A DNA stretch of 64,000 nt from positions 1-64,000 of the forward strand of contig JASJPB010000032.1 in NCBI GenBank assembly GCA_031426915.1. The letters run 5' to 3'. Under the pieces are notes generated by a model. It worked only from the letters and a program-made list of their open reading frames with translations, was not told the origin of the DNA and ran no database searches. Of this stretch, positions 51,928-60,431 are shown piece after piece; the first letter of the stretch is position 1; each line of letters begins with the position of its first letter. The translations under genes were made by a program, and so were the position numbers. This DNA comes from Sulfurimicrobium sp031426915. GTDB lineage: Bacteria > Pseudomonadota > Gammaproteobacteria > Burkholderiales > Sulfuricellaceae.

Positions 51928-53364
51928 ATGCTCGCCACCTGGATCGAAGCCTCCGCCGCCAACCATCCCGACGCCCCGGCGCTGATCGCCGACGGCACGT
52001 TTGTTCGCTATTCCGAACTTGCGCACGCGCTCGAGTCTCAAGCCCGAATCTTGAGGGCACAGGGGCTTGCTCCCGGCGCCACGCTGGCGGCGTTGTGCCG
52101 TTCACCTTTTCAGCTCGCGCGTCTGGCCTGGAGCGTATCCCGCCTGGGCGGCACGCTGTTGCCCCTCAACCCGGCCTGGCCCGGTACACGCATCAATGCC
52201 CTGCTGGAGCAGGCCGGGGCGGATGGTGTGGCAATGGACGAAAATGCCGCGCCAGCAATGCACTTGCGCCAGTTCAAGCTATCAGGCGCGGAGGGAGGAG
52301 ATGCCCCCTTGCCAGTGCTCGCGGCGGAGCGGCGGAACATTGCGCTGGTGATTGCCACCAGCGGCAGTACAGGCGAACCCAAGGGCGTCATGCTCAGCAA
52401 CGCCAACCTGGAAGCGGCCGCGCTGGCCGCTCGCAGCCGCATTCCGCTGGCTGCCGGCAATGTCTGGCTGGACTGTCTGCCCTTGTATCACATCGGCGGT
52501 CTTTCCATTCTTTACCGCTGTGCCCAGGCAGGTGCAGCGGTGCTGCTGCAGGAGGGATTCGAGCCGGGCCGGGTGCGCGACGCCATGGCACGACACGGCG
52601 TCACGCATATTTCCCTGGTGCCCGCCATGCTGGCGCGCCTGGCGGAACTCGGGCCGCCCCCCCAGAACCTGAAATATGCGCTGATCGGTGGCGGACCGCT
52701 GTCCGCCGCGCTGGCGCGGCGGACAATTGATGCGGGCTGGCCGCTATGTCCCAGCTACGGCATGAGCGAGGCCGCCTCCCAGGTGACGACCCTGTGCTGC
52801 CCGCTAGCGGAGCAATGGATGGAAGGCTTGGCGGGGCCGCCCTTGCCTGGAATGGAAGTGACCATCGTGGATGAGAACGGCAGCCGCTGCGTCGGTCCCG
52901 GCCGCATTCGCATGCGTGGCCCCATGGTGATGGCGGGCTATGTCCGTCCCGGGCGAGAACCCGGCCTGGGATTGCAGGACGGCTGGTTTGTCAGCGGCGA
53001 CTTGGGCTATTTCGATGGCGCGGGCAATCTGGTGCTGCAGGGGCGCGCCGACGATATGCTGGTGAGCGGCGGCGTCAATGTCCATCCGGCGGAGGCGGAA
53101 GCGCTGCTGCTCACCTGCCCGGGCGTGCGCGACGCCGCACTGACGGCGCTCCCGGACGAAGTGTGGGGTGACCGGCTGGTTGCAGTGGTGGTGGGCGACG
53201 CAGGCGAGGATGCTGTGTTCGAGTGGTGCCGCGCCACCCTGCCGGCATATCTGCGCCCGCGCCGGGTGGTGGCGGTTCCCCGGCTGCCGCGCAACGTTCT
53301 GGGCAAGCTGGAGCGGGGGCGTTTGCCGCTGCTGGTTCGCGCTACAATTGATATGGAGGATTAG
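51928..53364 (+). CDS. menE: o-Succinylbenzoate-CoA ligase
   Basis: A 478-residue adenylate-forming enzyme. The P-loop-like ATP motif is IATSGSTGEPKGVMLS, followed by the YGMSEAASQVT and SGDLGYFDG motifs and the C-terminal Lys in RNVLGKLERG. It makes o-succinylbenzoyl-CoA for MenB. The ATG at 51928 gives the expected N-terminus; longer readings overlap ubiE. Confidence 0.93.
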   Translation: MLATWIEASAANHPDAPALIADGTFVRYSELAHALESQARILRAQGLAPGATLAALCRSPFQLARLAWSVSRLGGTLLPLNPAWPGTRINALLEQAGADGVAMDENAAPAMHLRQFKLSGAEGGDAPLPVLAAERRNIALVIATSGSTGEPKGVMLSNANLEAAALAARSRIPLAAGNVWLDCLPLYHIGGLSILYRCAQAGAAVLLQEGFEPGRVRDAMARHGVTHISLVPAMLARLAELGPPPQNLKYALIGGGPLSAALARRTIDAGWPLCPSYGMSEAASQVTTLCCPLAEQWMEGLAGPPLPGMEVTIVDENGSRCVGPGRIRMRGPMVMAGYVRPGREPGLGLQDGWFVSGDLGYFDGAGNLVLQGRADDMLVSGGVNVHPAEAEALLLTCPGVRDAALTALPDEVWGDRLVAVVVGDAGEDAVFEWCRATLPAYLRPRRVVAVPRLPRNVLGKLERGRLPLLVRATIDMED

Positions 53365-53372
53365 GGAAAAAT

Positions 53373-54803
53373 ATGCTGCTGCGCTTTCGCCCCGATGACC
53401 CGGCCTTTCTCGGCCAACTGGAAACCCGCCTTGCCGCCGCGTTGCGCCGCGCCGGCAGCTCGGAACCAGGCCTCCTGAGCATCACCCTGGCGGCGCCGGA
53501 GATCCCTTTCGAGCATTTGCCCGCCTCTTTGGACAACATGTTCTACTGGTGTCGCCCGGCCGCACGGCATAACCTGCTCGGCCTGGGCGCGGCGGCGGTG
53601 ATCGAGGCTTCCGGTGCGGAACGCTGGCGCAGTTTGCGGGATGGTTTCGACGCATGGCGCCGGCATTGGCAGCATGAGGACGGCGATGCTACCGGCCTGC
53701 GCCCGCTGGCATTGGGCGGCTTTTCCTTTGCACCCCGTGATCTCACCACGGCCTTGCCTGCGGCGCGGTTTGCGATTTCTGCCTTGCCTGCGGCGCGGCT
53801 TGCGATTCCGGCCTTGCTGCTGCGGCGGGCCGGCGATATCACCGCCCTGACCTTCACTTTCTCCGCTTCCTCAGCCAGGCCGGAAAGTGCCCGCAAATAT
53901 TTGCGCCTGCTCGCGTCGGCGCTGGCGAGACACCCGTCTTCCGCGGTCGAGGCGCAGCACCTGACGCGCCATGCCTGCGCGCCGGAAGACCCGGTCTGGC
54001 TGGCCCGGGTAGGCGAGGCGGTGGCGGATATCCAGTCCGGCCAGCTGGACAAGGTGGTGCTGAGCCGGCGTGTCACGGTCAGCGCCGCGCAGGCGTTCGA
54101 TCCAGCCAGTATCATGGCGGAGCTGGCGCGGCGCAATCCGCGCTGTACCCTGTTCGGGCTGGAAAACGGCGCTGCCGGCACGTTTCTCGGCGCCAGTCCG
54201 GAACTGCTGGCCGGGCTGCATAACGGCGAGGTCTGTTGCGATGCACTGGCGGGAACGGCGTGGGGCGAGGGCAGTCAGGACCGGGGCGAGGCCTTGCTCG
54301 GCGACGTCAAGAACGGGCGCGAGCACCGCCTGGTGGTGCAGGCGGTGGCGGAAGCGCTGCGTCCCATGTGCGCCCGGCTGGAAGTGCCGGCCGCGCCGGT
54401 GGCGCTCCAGCTCGGATCCTTGCAGCATTTGCGCAGCACCTTGCGGGGCAAGGTGAAAGCCGGGGTCGGCCTGCTCGACCTGCTCGAACGTCTCCATCCC
54501 ACCCCCGCCGTCGGTGGCTATCCGCGCCAGGCGGCGCTGGACTGGCTGGCACGGCATGGCGAGGCGCGCGACGAATGGTACACCGGCGCCGTGGGCTGGA
54601 TGGATGCGGCGGGGGAGGGCGAATTCGCCGTGGCGCTCCGCTGCGCCCGCATTCTTGGCAATGAGGCCGAACTTTATGCCGGGGCGGGTATCGTGGCCGG
54701 TTCCGACCCTGGCCGGGAACTGGCGGAGACCGAGGCCAAGCTCGCGCCGATGCTGCATGCGCTGAGCTGCGGTGCAGGGCATGGCTGGAGCCGACATGAC
54801 TGA
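53373..54803 (+). CDS. menF: Isochorismate synthase
   Basis: A 476-residue chorismate-binding enzyme. The catalytic Lys region is SGQLDKVVLSRRVTV, the substrate site is GTAWGEGSQDRGEALL, and the C-terminal motif is VGGYPRQAALDWLARH with GAVGWMDAAGEGEF. It supplies isochorismate to MenD, encoded next with an 8-bp overlap. The N-terminal half contains a 30-bp tandem duplication (53751-53810). Confidence 0.93.
   Translation: MLLRFRPDDPAFLGQLETRLAAALRRAGSSEPGLLSITLAAPEIPFEHLPASLDNMFYWCRPAARHNLLGLGAAAVIEASGAERWRSLRDGFDAWRRHWQHEDGDATGLRPLALGGFSFAPRDLTTALPAARFAISALPAARLAIPALLLRRAGDITALTFTFSASSARPESARKYLRLLASALARHPSSAVEAQHLTRHACAPEDPVWLARVGEAVADIQSGQLDKVVLSRRVTVSAAQAFDPASIMAELARRNPRCTLFGLENGAAGTFLGASPELLAGLHNGEVCCDALAGTAWGEGSQDRGEALLGDVKNGREHRLVVQAVAEALRPMCARLEVPAAPVALQLGSLQHLRSTLRGKVKAGVGLLDLLERLHPTPAVGGYPRQAALDWLARHGEARDEWYTGAVGWMDAAGEGEFAVALRCARILGNEAELYAGAGIVAGSDPGRELAETEAKLAPMLHALSCGAGHGWSRHD
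53751..53810. repeat. In-frame 30-bp tandem repeat in menF
   Basis: Two 30-bp units, 53751-53780 and 53781-53810, differ at only a few bases and encode ALPAARFAIS and ALPAARLAIP; a short third start (GCCTTGC) follows. The repeat lies in a poorly conserved part of MenF, so it is probably tolerated. Confidence 0.85.
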
Positions 54804-56484
54804 TATCGCCGGAGACAATCTCCGCTGGGCCTGGACCCTGATCGACAGCCTCGCGGCCAGCGGCGTGAAATACGCCGTGGTCTCCCCCGGCTCCCGTTCC
54901 ACGCCGCTGACCCTCGCCTGCCTGCGCCATCCGCGCATTGACACGCGGGTGCTGGTGGACGAACGCTGCGCAGCGTTTTTCGCGCTTGGCCTGGCCAAGG
55001 CAAGCAAGCGGCCGGTGGCGTTGATCTGCACTTCCGGCTCGGCGCCGGCGCACTGGTTCCCGGCGGTGATAGAGGCGGACATGGGCGGCACGCCGCTGCT
55101 TCTGCTTACTGCCGACCGTCCGCCTGAGCTGCGCGGCTGCGGCGCCAATCAGGCCAGCGACCAGATCGGCCTGTTCGGCAGCCATGTCCGGGCTTTTCAC
55201 GAACTGCCCTGCGCGGACACTGCTCCGGAGCGACTGCACTGGCTGCGCGCGCTGGCGGCGCGGGTAGTCGACCAGAGCCGCTGGCCGCTGGCGGGGCCGG
55301 TGCACGTCAACGTGCCGCTGCGCGAGCCGCTGGTGCCCGCTCGGCCCTGGCCCGAATTGCCGACGATGCCGGCCGTTGCCGTTTCCTACCCCATCATGGC
55401 GCTGGCCGAATGCGAGCTCGAAAGCCTGGCGCGCGAGCTGCAAGGCGAGCGCGGCCTGATCGTTTGCGGCGACGGAAATTACGGCGCTGATTTTCCGCAT
55501 ATCCTGGCGGAACTGGCGTCCAAACTGGCTTGCCCGGTGCTGGCCGACCCCTTGTCGAACCTGCGTTTCGGTAGCCACGACCCGAGCGCGGTACTGTCGC
55601 GTTACGACGCATTTCTGCGTGGTGGTGATTGCCCGCGCCCGGACTGGGTGCTGCGCTTCGGCGCCATGCCGCTATCGAAAAGCCTGCAACGCCATCTCGA
55701 TGCGCTGCAAGGCGTACCGCAATGGGTGGTCGATGCAGGCGGGCGCTGGCCCGATCCCTTGCACCGCGCCAGCCATGTGCTCAGAGCCGATCCCGCCGCG
55801 CTGTGCCGGCAATTGTCCGCCCGGGTTGAACAAGGGGCGCCGCCCTCCTGGTTTGCCGCCTTTGCCGCTGCCGAGCAAAGGGCGGCGCAACTGGCCACCC
55901 TGGCCCCGCCGCTGGAAGCCGAGGTGGTGCGGGCTGTCATCGACCAGATGCCGCCCGGCGGCATCCTGTTCAGCGGCAATTCCATGGCGGTGCGCGATCT
56001 CGATGCCTATTCCGGCTGCGGCGCCAAGACGCTGTATATGGTCGGCAATCGCGGCGTCAGCGGCATCGACGGCAATGTTTCCACCGCCCTCGGCCTGGCC
56101 GCCGCTGGCGCCGTTTCGCTGGTGGCACTGCTGGGCGACCTGGCTTTTTACCACGACATGAACGGCCTGGCGGCCGCGCGTGGAGTGGATGTGGTCTTCG
56201 TGGTACTCAACAACGGTGGCGGCGGCATTTTCGAATATCTGCCCCAGGCGGGGCTGGAGGAATTCGAACGTGGCTGGCTGACGCCACTCGATCTGGATTT
56301 TTCCCATGCGGCGGCGCTGTACGGCCTGAGTCATGTCAGGGTCGACAATGGCGAGGCTTTCTCCGCAGCGCTACGCGCGGCCCTCAGGGGCGGGTCGCAC
56401 CTGGTCGAGGTGAGCATCGATCGCGTCAGTAGCGTGGCGCGCCATTGCGCCTACTGGGAGGCGGCAACTAAAGAAATGTTTTGA
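54796..56484 (+). CDS. menD: SEPHCHC synthase (MenD)
   Basis: A 562-residue thiamine diphosphate enzyme joining 2-oxoglutarate to isochorismate. The ThDP motif is GDLAFYHDMNGLAAARG with LNNGGGGIFEYLP; the N-terminal Glu region is LVDERCAAFFALGLAK. The start at 54796 has GGAG six bases upstream; two earlier in-frame ATGs lie in menF. MenH, the next enzyme of the pathway, is not in the window. Confidence 0.94.
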   Translation: MTDIAGDNLRWAWTLIDSLAASGVKYAVVSPGSRSTPLTLACLRHPRIDTRVLVDERCAAFFALGLAKASKRPVALICTSGSAPAHWFPAVIEADMGGTPLLLLTADRPPELRGCGANQASDQIGLFGSHVRAFHELPCADTAPERLHWLRALAARVVDQSRWPLAGPVHVNVPLREPLVPARPWPELPTMPAVAVSYPIMALAECELESLARELQGERGLIVCGDGNYGADFPHILAELASKLACPVLADPLSNLRFGSHDPSAVLSRYDAFLRGGDCPRPDWVLRFGAMPLSKSLQRHLDALQGVPQWVVDAGGRWPDPLHRASHVLRADPAALCRQLSARVEQGAPPSWFAAFAAAEQRAAQLATLAPPLEAEVVRAVIDQMPPGGILFSGNSMAVRDLDAYSGCGAKTLYMVGNRGVSGIDGNVSTALGLAAAGAVSLVALLGDLAFYHDMNGLAAARGVDVVFVVLNNGGGGIFEYLPQAGLEEFERGWLTPLDLDFSHAAALYGLSHVRVDNGEAFSAALRAALRGGSHLVEVSIDRVSSVARHCAYWEAATKEMF

Positions 56485-56565
56485 GTATCTTTTGTGACCG
56501 GCATAGGATTATGCTGTCGGGAGTGGCTTCCCTCTTGGGCTGCAGCAAATAGTAAGGAGATCATC

Positions 56566-57711
56566 ATGCCGGCCGGTCGCATGCATTATCTTGAAAATAT
56601 AACCGAAAACGCCCTGCGCGAGCTTGTGCATGCCTGGCGCGAGACAAATCCGAAAATGGGCGTGTTCGCGATGTTGCCGGAAGCCGAGCGCGCACAGCTT
56701 GCCCTGCTTCAGAATCTCTGCACGCAAGAAGGCGTTTCCTTGGTGGGCGCGATTTTCCCCGCCCTGGTGCAGAATGGTGATTTTCAGACGCGCGGCTTGT
56801 GGCTGTTGCGCTTCGATGAAATGCCCCGCTTCGCGCTGCTCGGCGGCTTGAAAGATCCGGGCGTCGATGCCGCCGCAAATATCGCCGCAGCGGTCACTCC
56901 CCTCTTGGGGACGGGGCGCGACACCTTGCTGTTCATGATATTCGACGCCATGATTCCCAATATTTCCACCATCCTGGACGGGCTCTACCTGTCGCTCGCG
57001 GATCGGGTGCGTTACGCGGGCGTGAATGCGGGCAGCGAGACCTTCCAGCCCATGCCCTGCCTGTTCGACGGCAGCCACATCATCGGCGACGGGGTGTTGC
57101 TGCTGGTGCTGGAACACCACGGCGGGGCGATCCTGGAACACGGCTACAAGGCGCCGGAGCAGCTCATCACCGCCACCTCCACCGCGGGCAACCGTATCAT
57201 CAGCATCGACTGGCGGCCGGCATTCGAGGTCTACCAGGAGGTGATCCGGGAGCAGTTCGGGGTGGCGGTCACGCCGGAGAACTTTTACCAGTACGCCAGC
57301 CATTTCCCTTTCGGCATCGTGCGCGCCGACAACGAAGTGGTGGTGCGCATCCCGGTAGCGGTGGAACAGGATGGCTCGGTGTTCTGTGTCGGGGAAGTGC
57401 CCGCCAATGCCATGCTGACCTTGCTGCGGGCGCCGGAAGTCGATTCCGGCGCTACCGTCGAGGCGCTGGTGAAGGGCCTGAACCAGCTCAACGGACCCTT
57501 GCCGGGACGCGACCTGCTGCTGTTCTATTGTGCCGGGCGGCGTCTTTGCCTGGGCGAGCAGGCGCGCGAGGAATTGTTGGCAGTGGCGCGCCGCACCGCT
57601 GCGGGGGAAGTCGCCGGAGCCTTGTCGCTGGGCGAAATCGGCAGCTCGCTGAGCGGGGGCTATCCGCTGTTTCACAATGCCACCCTGGTGGGTTGCTGCT
57701 GGTCCTCTTGA
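56566..57711 (+). CDS. FIST domain protein, operon leader for a two-component system
   Basis: A 381-residue FIST protein, with TAAGGAGATC before the ATG. Motifs such as RVRYAGVNAGSETFQP, PFGIVRADNEVVVRIPVAV and LLFYCAGRRLCLGEQ match FIST_N and FIST_C. It ends directly at the start of the histidine kinase (TGA then ATG), so it probably supplies ligand sensing to that kinase. No membrane segment is evident. Confidence 0.85.
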   Translation: MPAGRMHYLENITENALRELVHAWRETNPKMGVFAMLPEAERAQLALLQNLCTQEGVSLVGAIFPALVQNGDFQTRGLWLLRFDEMPRFALLGGLKDPGVDAAANIAAAVTPLLGTGRDTLLFMIFDAMIPNISTILDGLYLSLADRVRYAGVNAGSETFQPMPCLFDGSHIIGDGVLLLVLEHHGGAILEHGYKAPEQLITATSTAGNRIISIDWRPAFEVYQEVIREQFGVAVTPENFYQYASHFPFGIVRADNEVVVRIPVAVEQDGSVFCVGEVPANAMLTLLRAPEVDSGATVEALVKGLNQLNGPLPGRDLLLFYCAGRRLCLGEQAREELLAVARRTAAGEVAGALSLGEIGSSLSGGYPLFHNATLVGCCWSS

Positions 57712-59400
57712 ATGAACCGCGAACGCATACTCGCCGTCCTCTATGACCTGGCCATGGTGATCGGCGGGGAAGTCAACCTGCATCCGCTGCTCACCAAGAC
57801 CCTGCAAAGACTCCTGTATCACACGTCGTTTCCGGCGGGCGCGGTGTTTCTGGATGTTTCCCCGCAAGATGCGAACGGAAACATTGCGGCGTCCGTCGAG
57901 CTGGCGATTGGGGATTATGAACTGGCCGGGCATGCCGGAGAAACCCTGCTGCTGCCTGCCGCACTGCTGGCCGGCGGGATGGCGCTGGAACAGGAGCGCG
58001 GCCGGATCGACATGCTTCCTTGCCACAAGGGTGCCTATTCGGTGCTGTTGCGATTGCCCATCGACGGTTGCGGCGTGGTGATCCTGTTGTCTCCCGCCAT
58101 GCCGGTTTCCGACCTGCCGCTGACCCAGGTGTTCCAGCCGGTGATGGCGAACCTGGCCAAGGCCATCCTGCTGTGCCGTCGCAACGAAGCCTACACCCAG
58201 TCCATCATTTCCGACCGCGACCGTGCCCAGAGCGGGCTCAAGCGCTTTCACGCGGCGCTGGACGCCAGCGCCGACAGCGTGTTCCTGATCGACCCGTTCC
58301 TGATGCGTTTCGTCGACTTCAATTTAAGTGCCGAAACATCGAGCGGCTACGCGCGCGCCGAACTGCTCAGCCTGGGGCTGCAGGACCTGCTGCCGGCCTA
58401 TCCGCGCGATCAGCTGGAGCAATTGTTCGGCGCCCTGATGCGCGGGGAAAGTTCTATCCTCGATCTCGACACCACCCTGCGCCGCAAGGATGGCAGCGAG
58501 TATCCGGCCGCCCTGCGCTTCAATCTTTTTTCCCATGCTGCGGAGAAACTGGTGATCGCCATGGTGCGCGACGTGACCGAACGCAAGCGCCTGGAAACAG
58601 AACTGCATCTGCTCAACGAGAATCTGGAACGGCGCGTGGAGGAGGAGGTCGCCAAGAATCGCGAGAAGGACCATATCCTGATCCAGCAGTCGCGCCTGGC
58701 AGCGATGGGCGAGATGGTGCACAACATCGCGCACCAGTGGCGCCAGCCGCTCAACGCCCTTTCCCTGATCCTCTCCAACATCAAGGACGATTTCGATTAC
58801 CATGAAATCACCCCGGAAACCCTGGAGCGTGATGTCGCGACGGCGCGCACCCTGTTGCAGAGCATGTCCACCACCATCGACGATTTCCGCGACTTCTTCC
58901 GTCCCGACCGCGAGCCGGGCGACTTCGAAATGGGCCGGGCGGTGGAGGACGCGCTGTTTGTGATGGCGGCCTCGCTCAAGAACAGCAACATCGAAATCGT
59001 CAAGGACTTGCGCCAGGGAGTCCTGGTCAACGGTTTTTCCAACCAGTTTGCCCAGGTGGTGCTGAATATTCTCGCCAATGCCAAGGAGGCGATTCAATTA
59101 GGCCATGTGCCCGCTGGCCGGATTGGAATTACCCTTGGGCAAGCGGCGGGCAACGGTGTGCTTAGCATAGAGGACAACGCGGGCGGTATTCCGCGGGAGA
59201 TTCTACCCAGGATATTCGACCCCTATTTCACGACCAAGGAACAAGGCAGCGGGATCGGGCTATACATGTCCAAGATGATCGTCGAGCGCAATTTCAAGGG
59301 GAAAATCGAGGCGGCCAACTCGGTGGCAGGCGCCCGCATCACCATTAGCATCCCTCTCCTGGGCGTGGCATCCCGGGCCATGGAGGAGAACCTGTCATGA
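57712..59400 (+). CDS. Soluble PAS sensor histidine kinase
   Basis: A 562-residue kinase without obvious membrane helices. The N-terminal 150 residues look GAF-like, followed by a PAS domain (about 175-290, LDASADSVFLID), a coiled coil, then the phosphoacceptor region GEMVHNIAHQWRQPLNAL with H341. The ATPase domain has NILANAKEAI, EDNAGGIP and TTKEQGSGIGLYMSK. It overlaps the response regulator by 4 bp. The FIST protein encoded just before is a likely partner. Confidence 0.92.
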   Translation: MNRERILAVLYDLAMVIGGEVNLHPLLTKTLQRLLYHTSFPAGAVFLDVSPQDANGNIAASVELAIGDYELAGHAGETLLLPAALLAGGMALEQERGRIDMLPCHKGAYSVLLRLPIDGCGVVILLSPAMPVSDLPLTQVFQPVMANLAKAILLCRRNEAYTQSIISDRDRAQSGLKRFHAALDASADSVFLIDPFLMRFVDFNLSAETSSGYARAELLSLGLQDLLPAYPRDQLEQLFGALMRGESSILDLDTTLRRKDGSEYPAALRFNLFSHAAEKLVIAMVRDVTERKRLETELHLLNENLERRVEEEVAKNREKDHILIQQSRLAAMGEMVHNIAHQWRQPLNALSLILSNIKDDFDYHEITPETLERDVATARTLLQSMSTTIDDFRDFFRPDREPGDFEMGRAVEDALFVMAASLKNSNIEIVKDLRQGVLVNGFSNQFAQVVLNILANAKEAIQLGHVPAGRIGITLGQAAGNGVLSIEDNAGGIPREILPRIFDPYFTTKEQGSGIGLYMSKMIVERNFKGKIEAANSVAGARITISIPLLGVASRAMEENLS

Positions 59401-60413
59401 GCGAAGCGGCAGTAGACCTGGATTTTCTTGCCACCCTCAGCGTGCTTTACGTCGAGGACGAGGACGAGGTGCGCGAGGCGCTGGCGCGCTTCCTGCGCCG
59501 GCGCTTTCCCAGGCTGGACATGGCGCGAAACGGCAGGGAAGGGCTGGAAATGTTCCAGACCAGGCACTACGACGTGGTGGTGACCGACGTCAAGATGCCC
59601 GTCATGGACGGGCTGGAAATGGCCAGGAGCATCAAGGCCATCCACGAGGAGGTGCCGGTCATCATCGTCACCGCCTATAACGAGGTCGATTACTTCCTGC
59701 GCGCCATCGAGGTGGGGGTGAACCGCTATGTCAAGAAACCGATCAACCCGGACGAATTGCTGCTGGCAATCTACAAAAGCACCATTATCCACTTCCGTCA
59801 GCGCGAATTTGAGCGCAAGCGCCAGTTCGGCTTCGAGGCCACTCGCGGCGCCCTGATCGCACTGGGGCATGCGATCATGAAGCGCAATCCTTACACCGAA
59901 GCGCATGAAGCCCGCGTCGCCAAACTGGCGGTGGCGATTGCCGAGGATCTTGGCCTGTCCCGGGAGCAAATCGCCGGCATCGAGCTGGGTGCGGAGATCC
60001 ACGATATCGGCAATCTCGAGGTGCTGGAGGATATCCTGCGCGCTCCCCACAAGCTGACCGTACAGGAACTCGAATCCGTCAGACGCCACCCTCAGTCCGG
60101 TTACGAAATTCTGGGCGAGATAGAATTTCCCTGGCCGATCGCCCAGATCATCGTTCAGCATCACGAGCGTATGGACGGCTCGGGCTATCCCAAGGGACTC
60201 AAGGGCGAGGAAATCCTGCTGGAGGCGCGGATCGTCGGCGTGGCTGACGTGGTGGAGGCGATGACCGCAGCCCGTCCGCATCGCCCCGCCTGCGGAATCG
60301 ACAGCGCGCTTGCGGAGATCAAGTCCAAACGCGGCAAGTTGTACGACCCGGCGGTGGTGGATAGCTGCGTGCGGGTGCTGGAAAAGGCCGGGCTGGATTT
60401 TTGGGGCGCCTGA
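59397..60413 (+). CDS. HD-GYP response regulator
   Basis: A 338-residue protein with an N-terminal receiver (phosphoacceptor D64 in VVTDVKMPVMDG, Lys in RYVKKPINP) and a C-terminal HD-GYP domain. The HD motif is EIHDIGNL (H202, D203) and the GYP motif is HHERMDGSGYPKGLKG. The Lys that usually follows HDIG is Asn here (N206). HD-GYP proteins degrade cyclic-di-GMP; the Asn may weaken activity. It converges on the GGDEF-EAL gene after 18 bp. Confidence 0.92.
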   Translation: MSEAAVDLDFLATLSVLYVEDEDEVREALARFLRRRFPRLDMARNGREGLEMFQTRHYDVVVTDVKMPVMDGLEMARSIKAIHEEVPVIIVTAYNEVDYFLRAIEVGVNRYVKKPINPDELLLAIYKSTIIHFRQREFERKRQFGFEATRGALIALGHAIMKRNPYTEAHEARVAKLAVAIAEDLGLSREQIAGIELGAEIHDIGNLEVLEDILRAPHKLTVQELESVRRHPQSGYEILGEIEFPWPIAQIIVQHHERMDGSGYPKGLKGEEILLEARIVGVADVVEAMTAARPHRPACGIDSALAEIKSKRGKLYDPAVVDSCVRVLEKAGLDFWGA

Positions 60414-60431
60414 TTCCCCGCTGCCCGCAGA

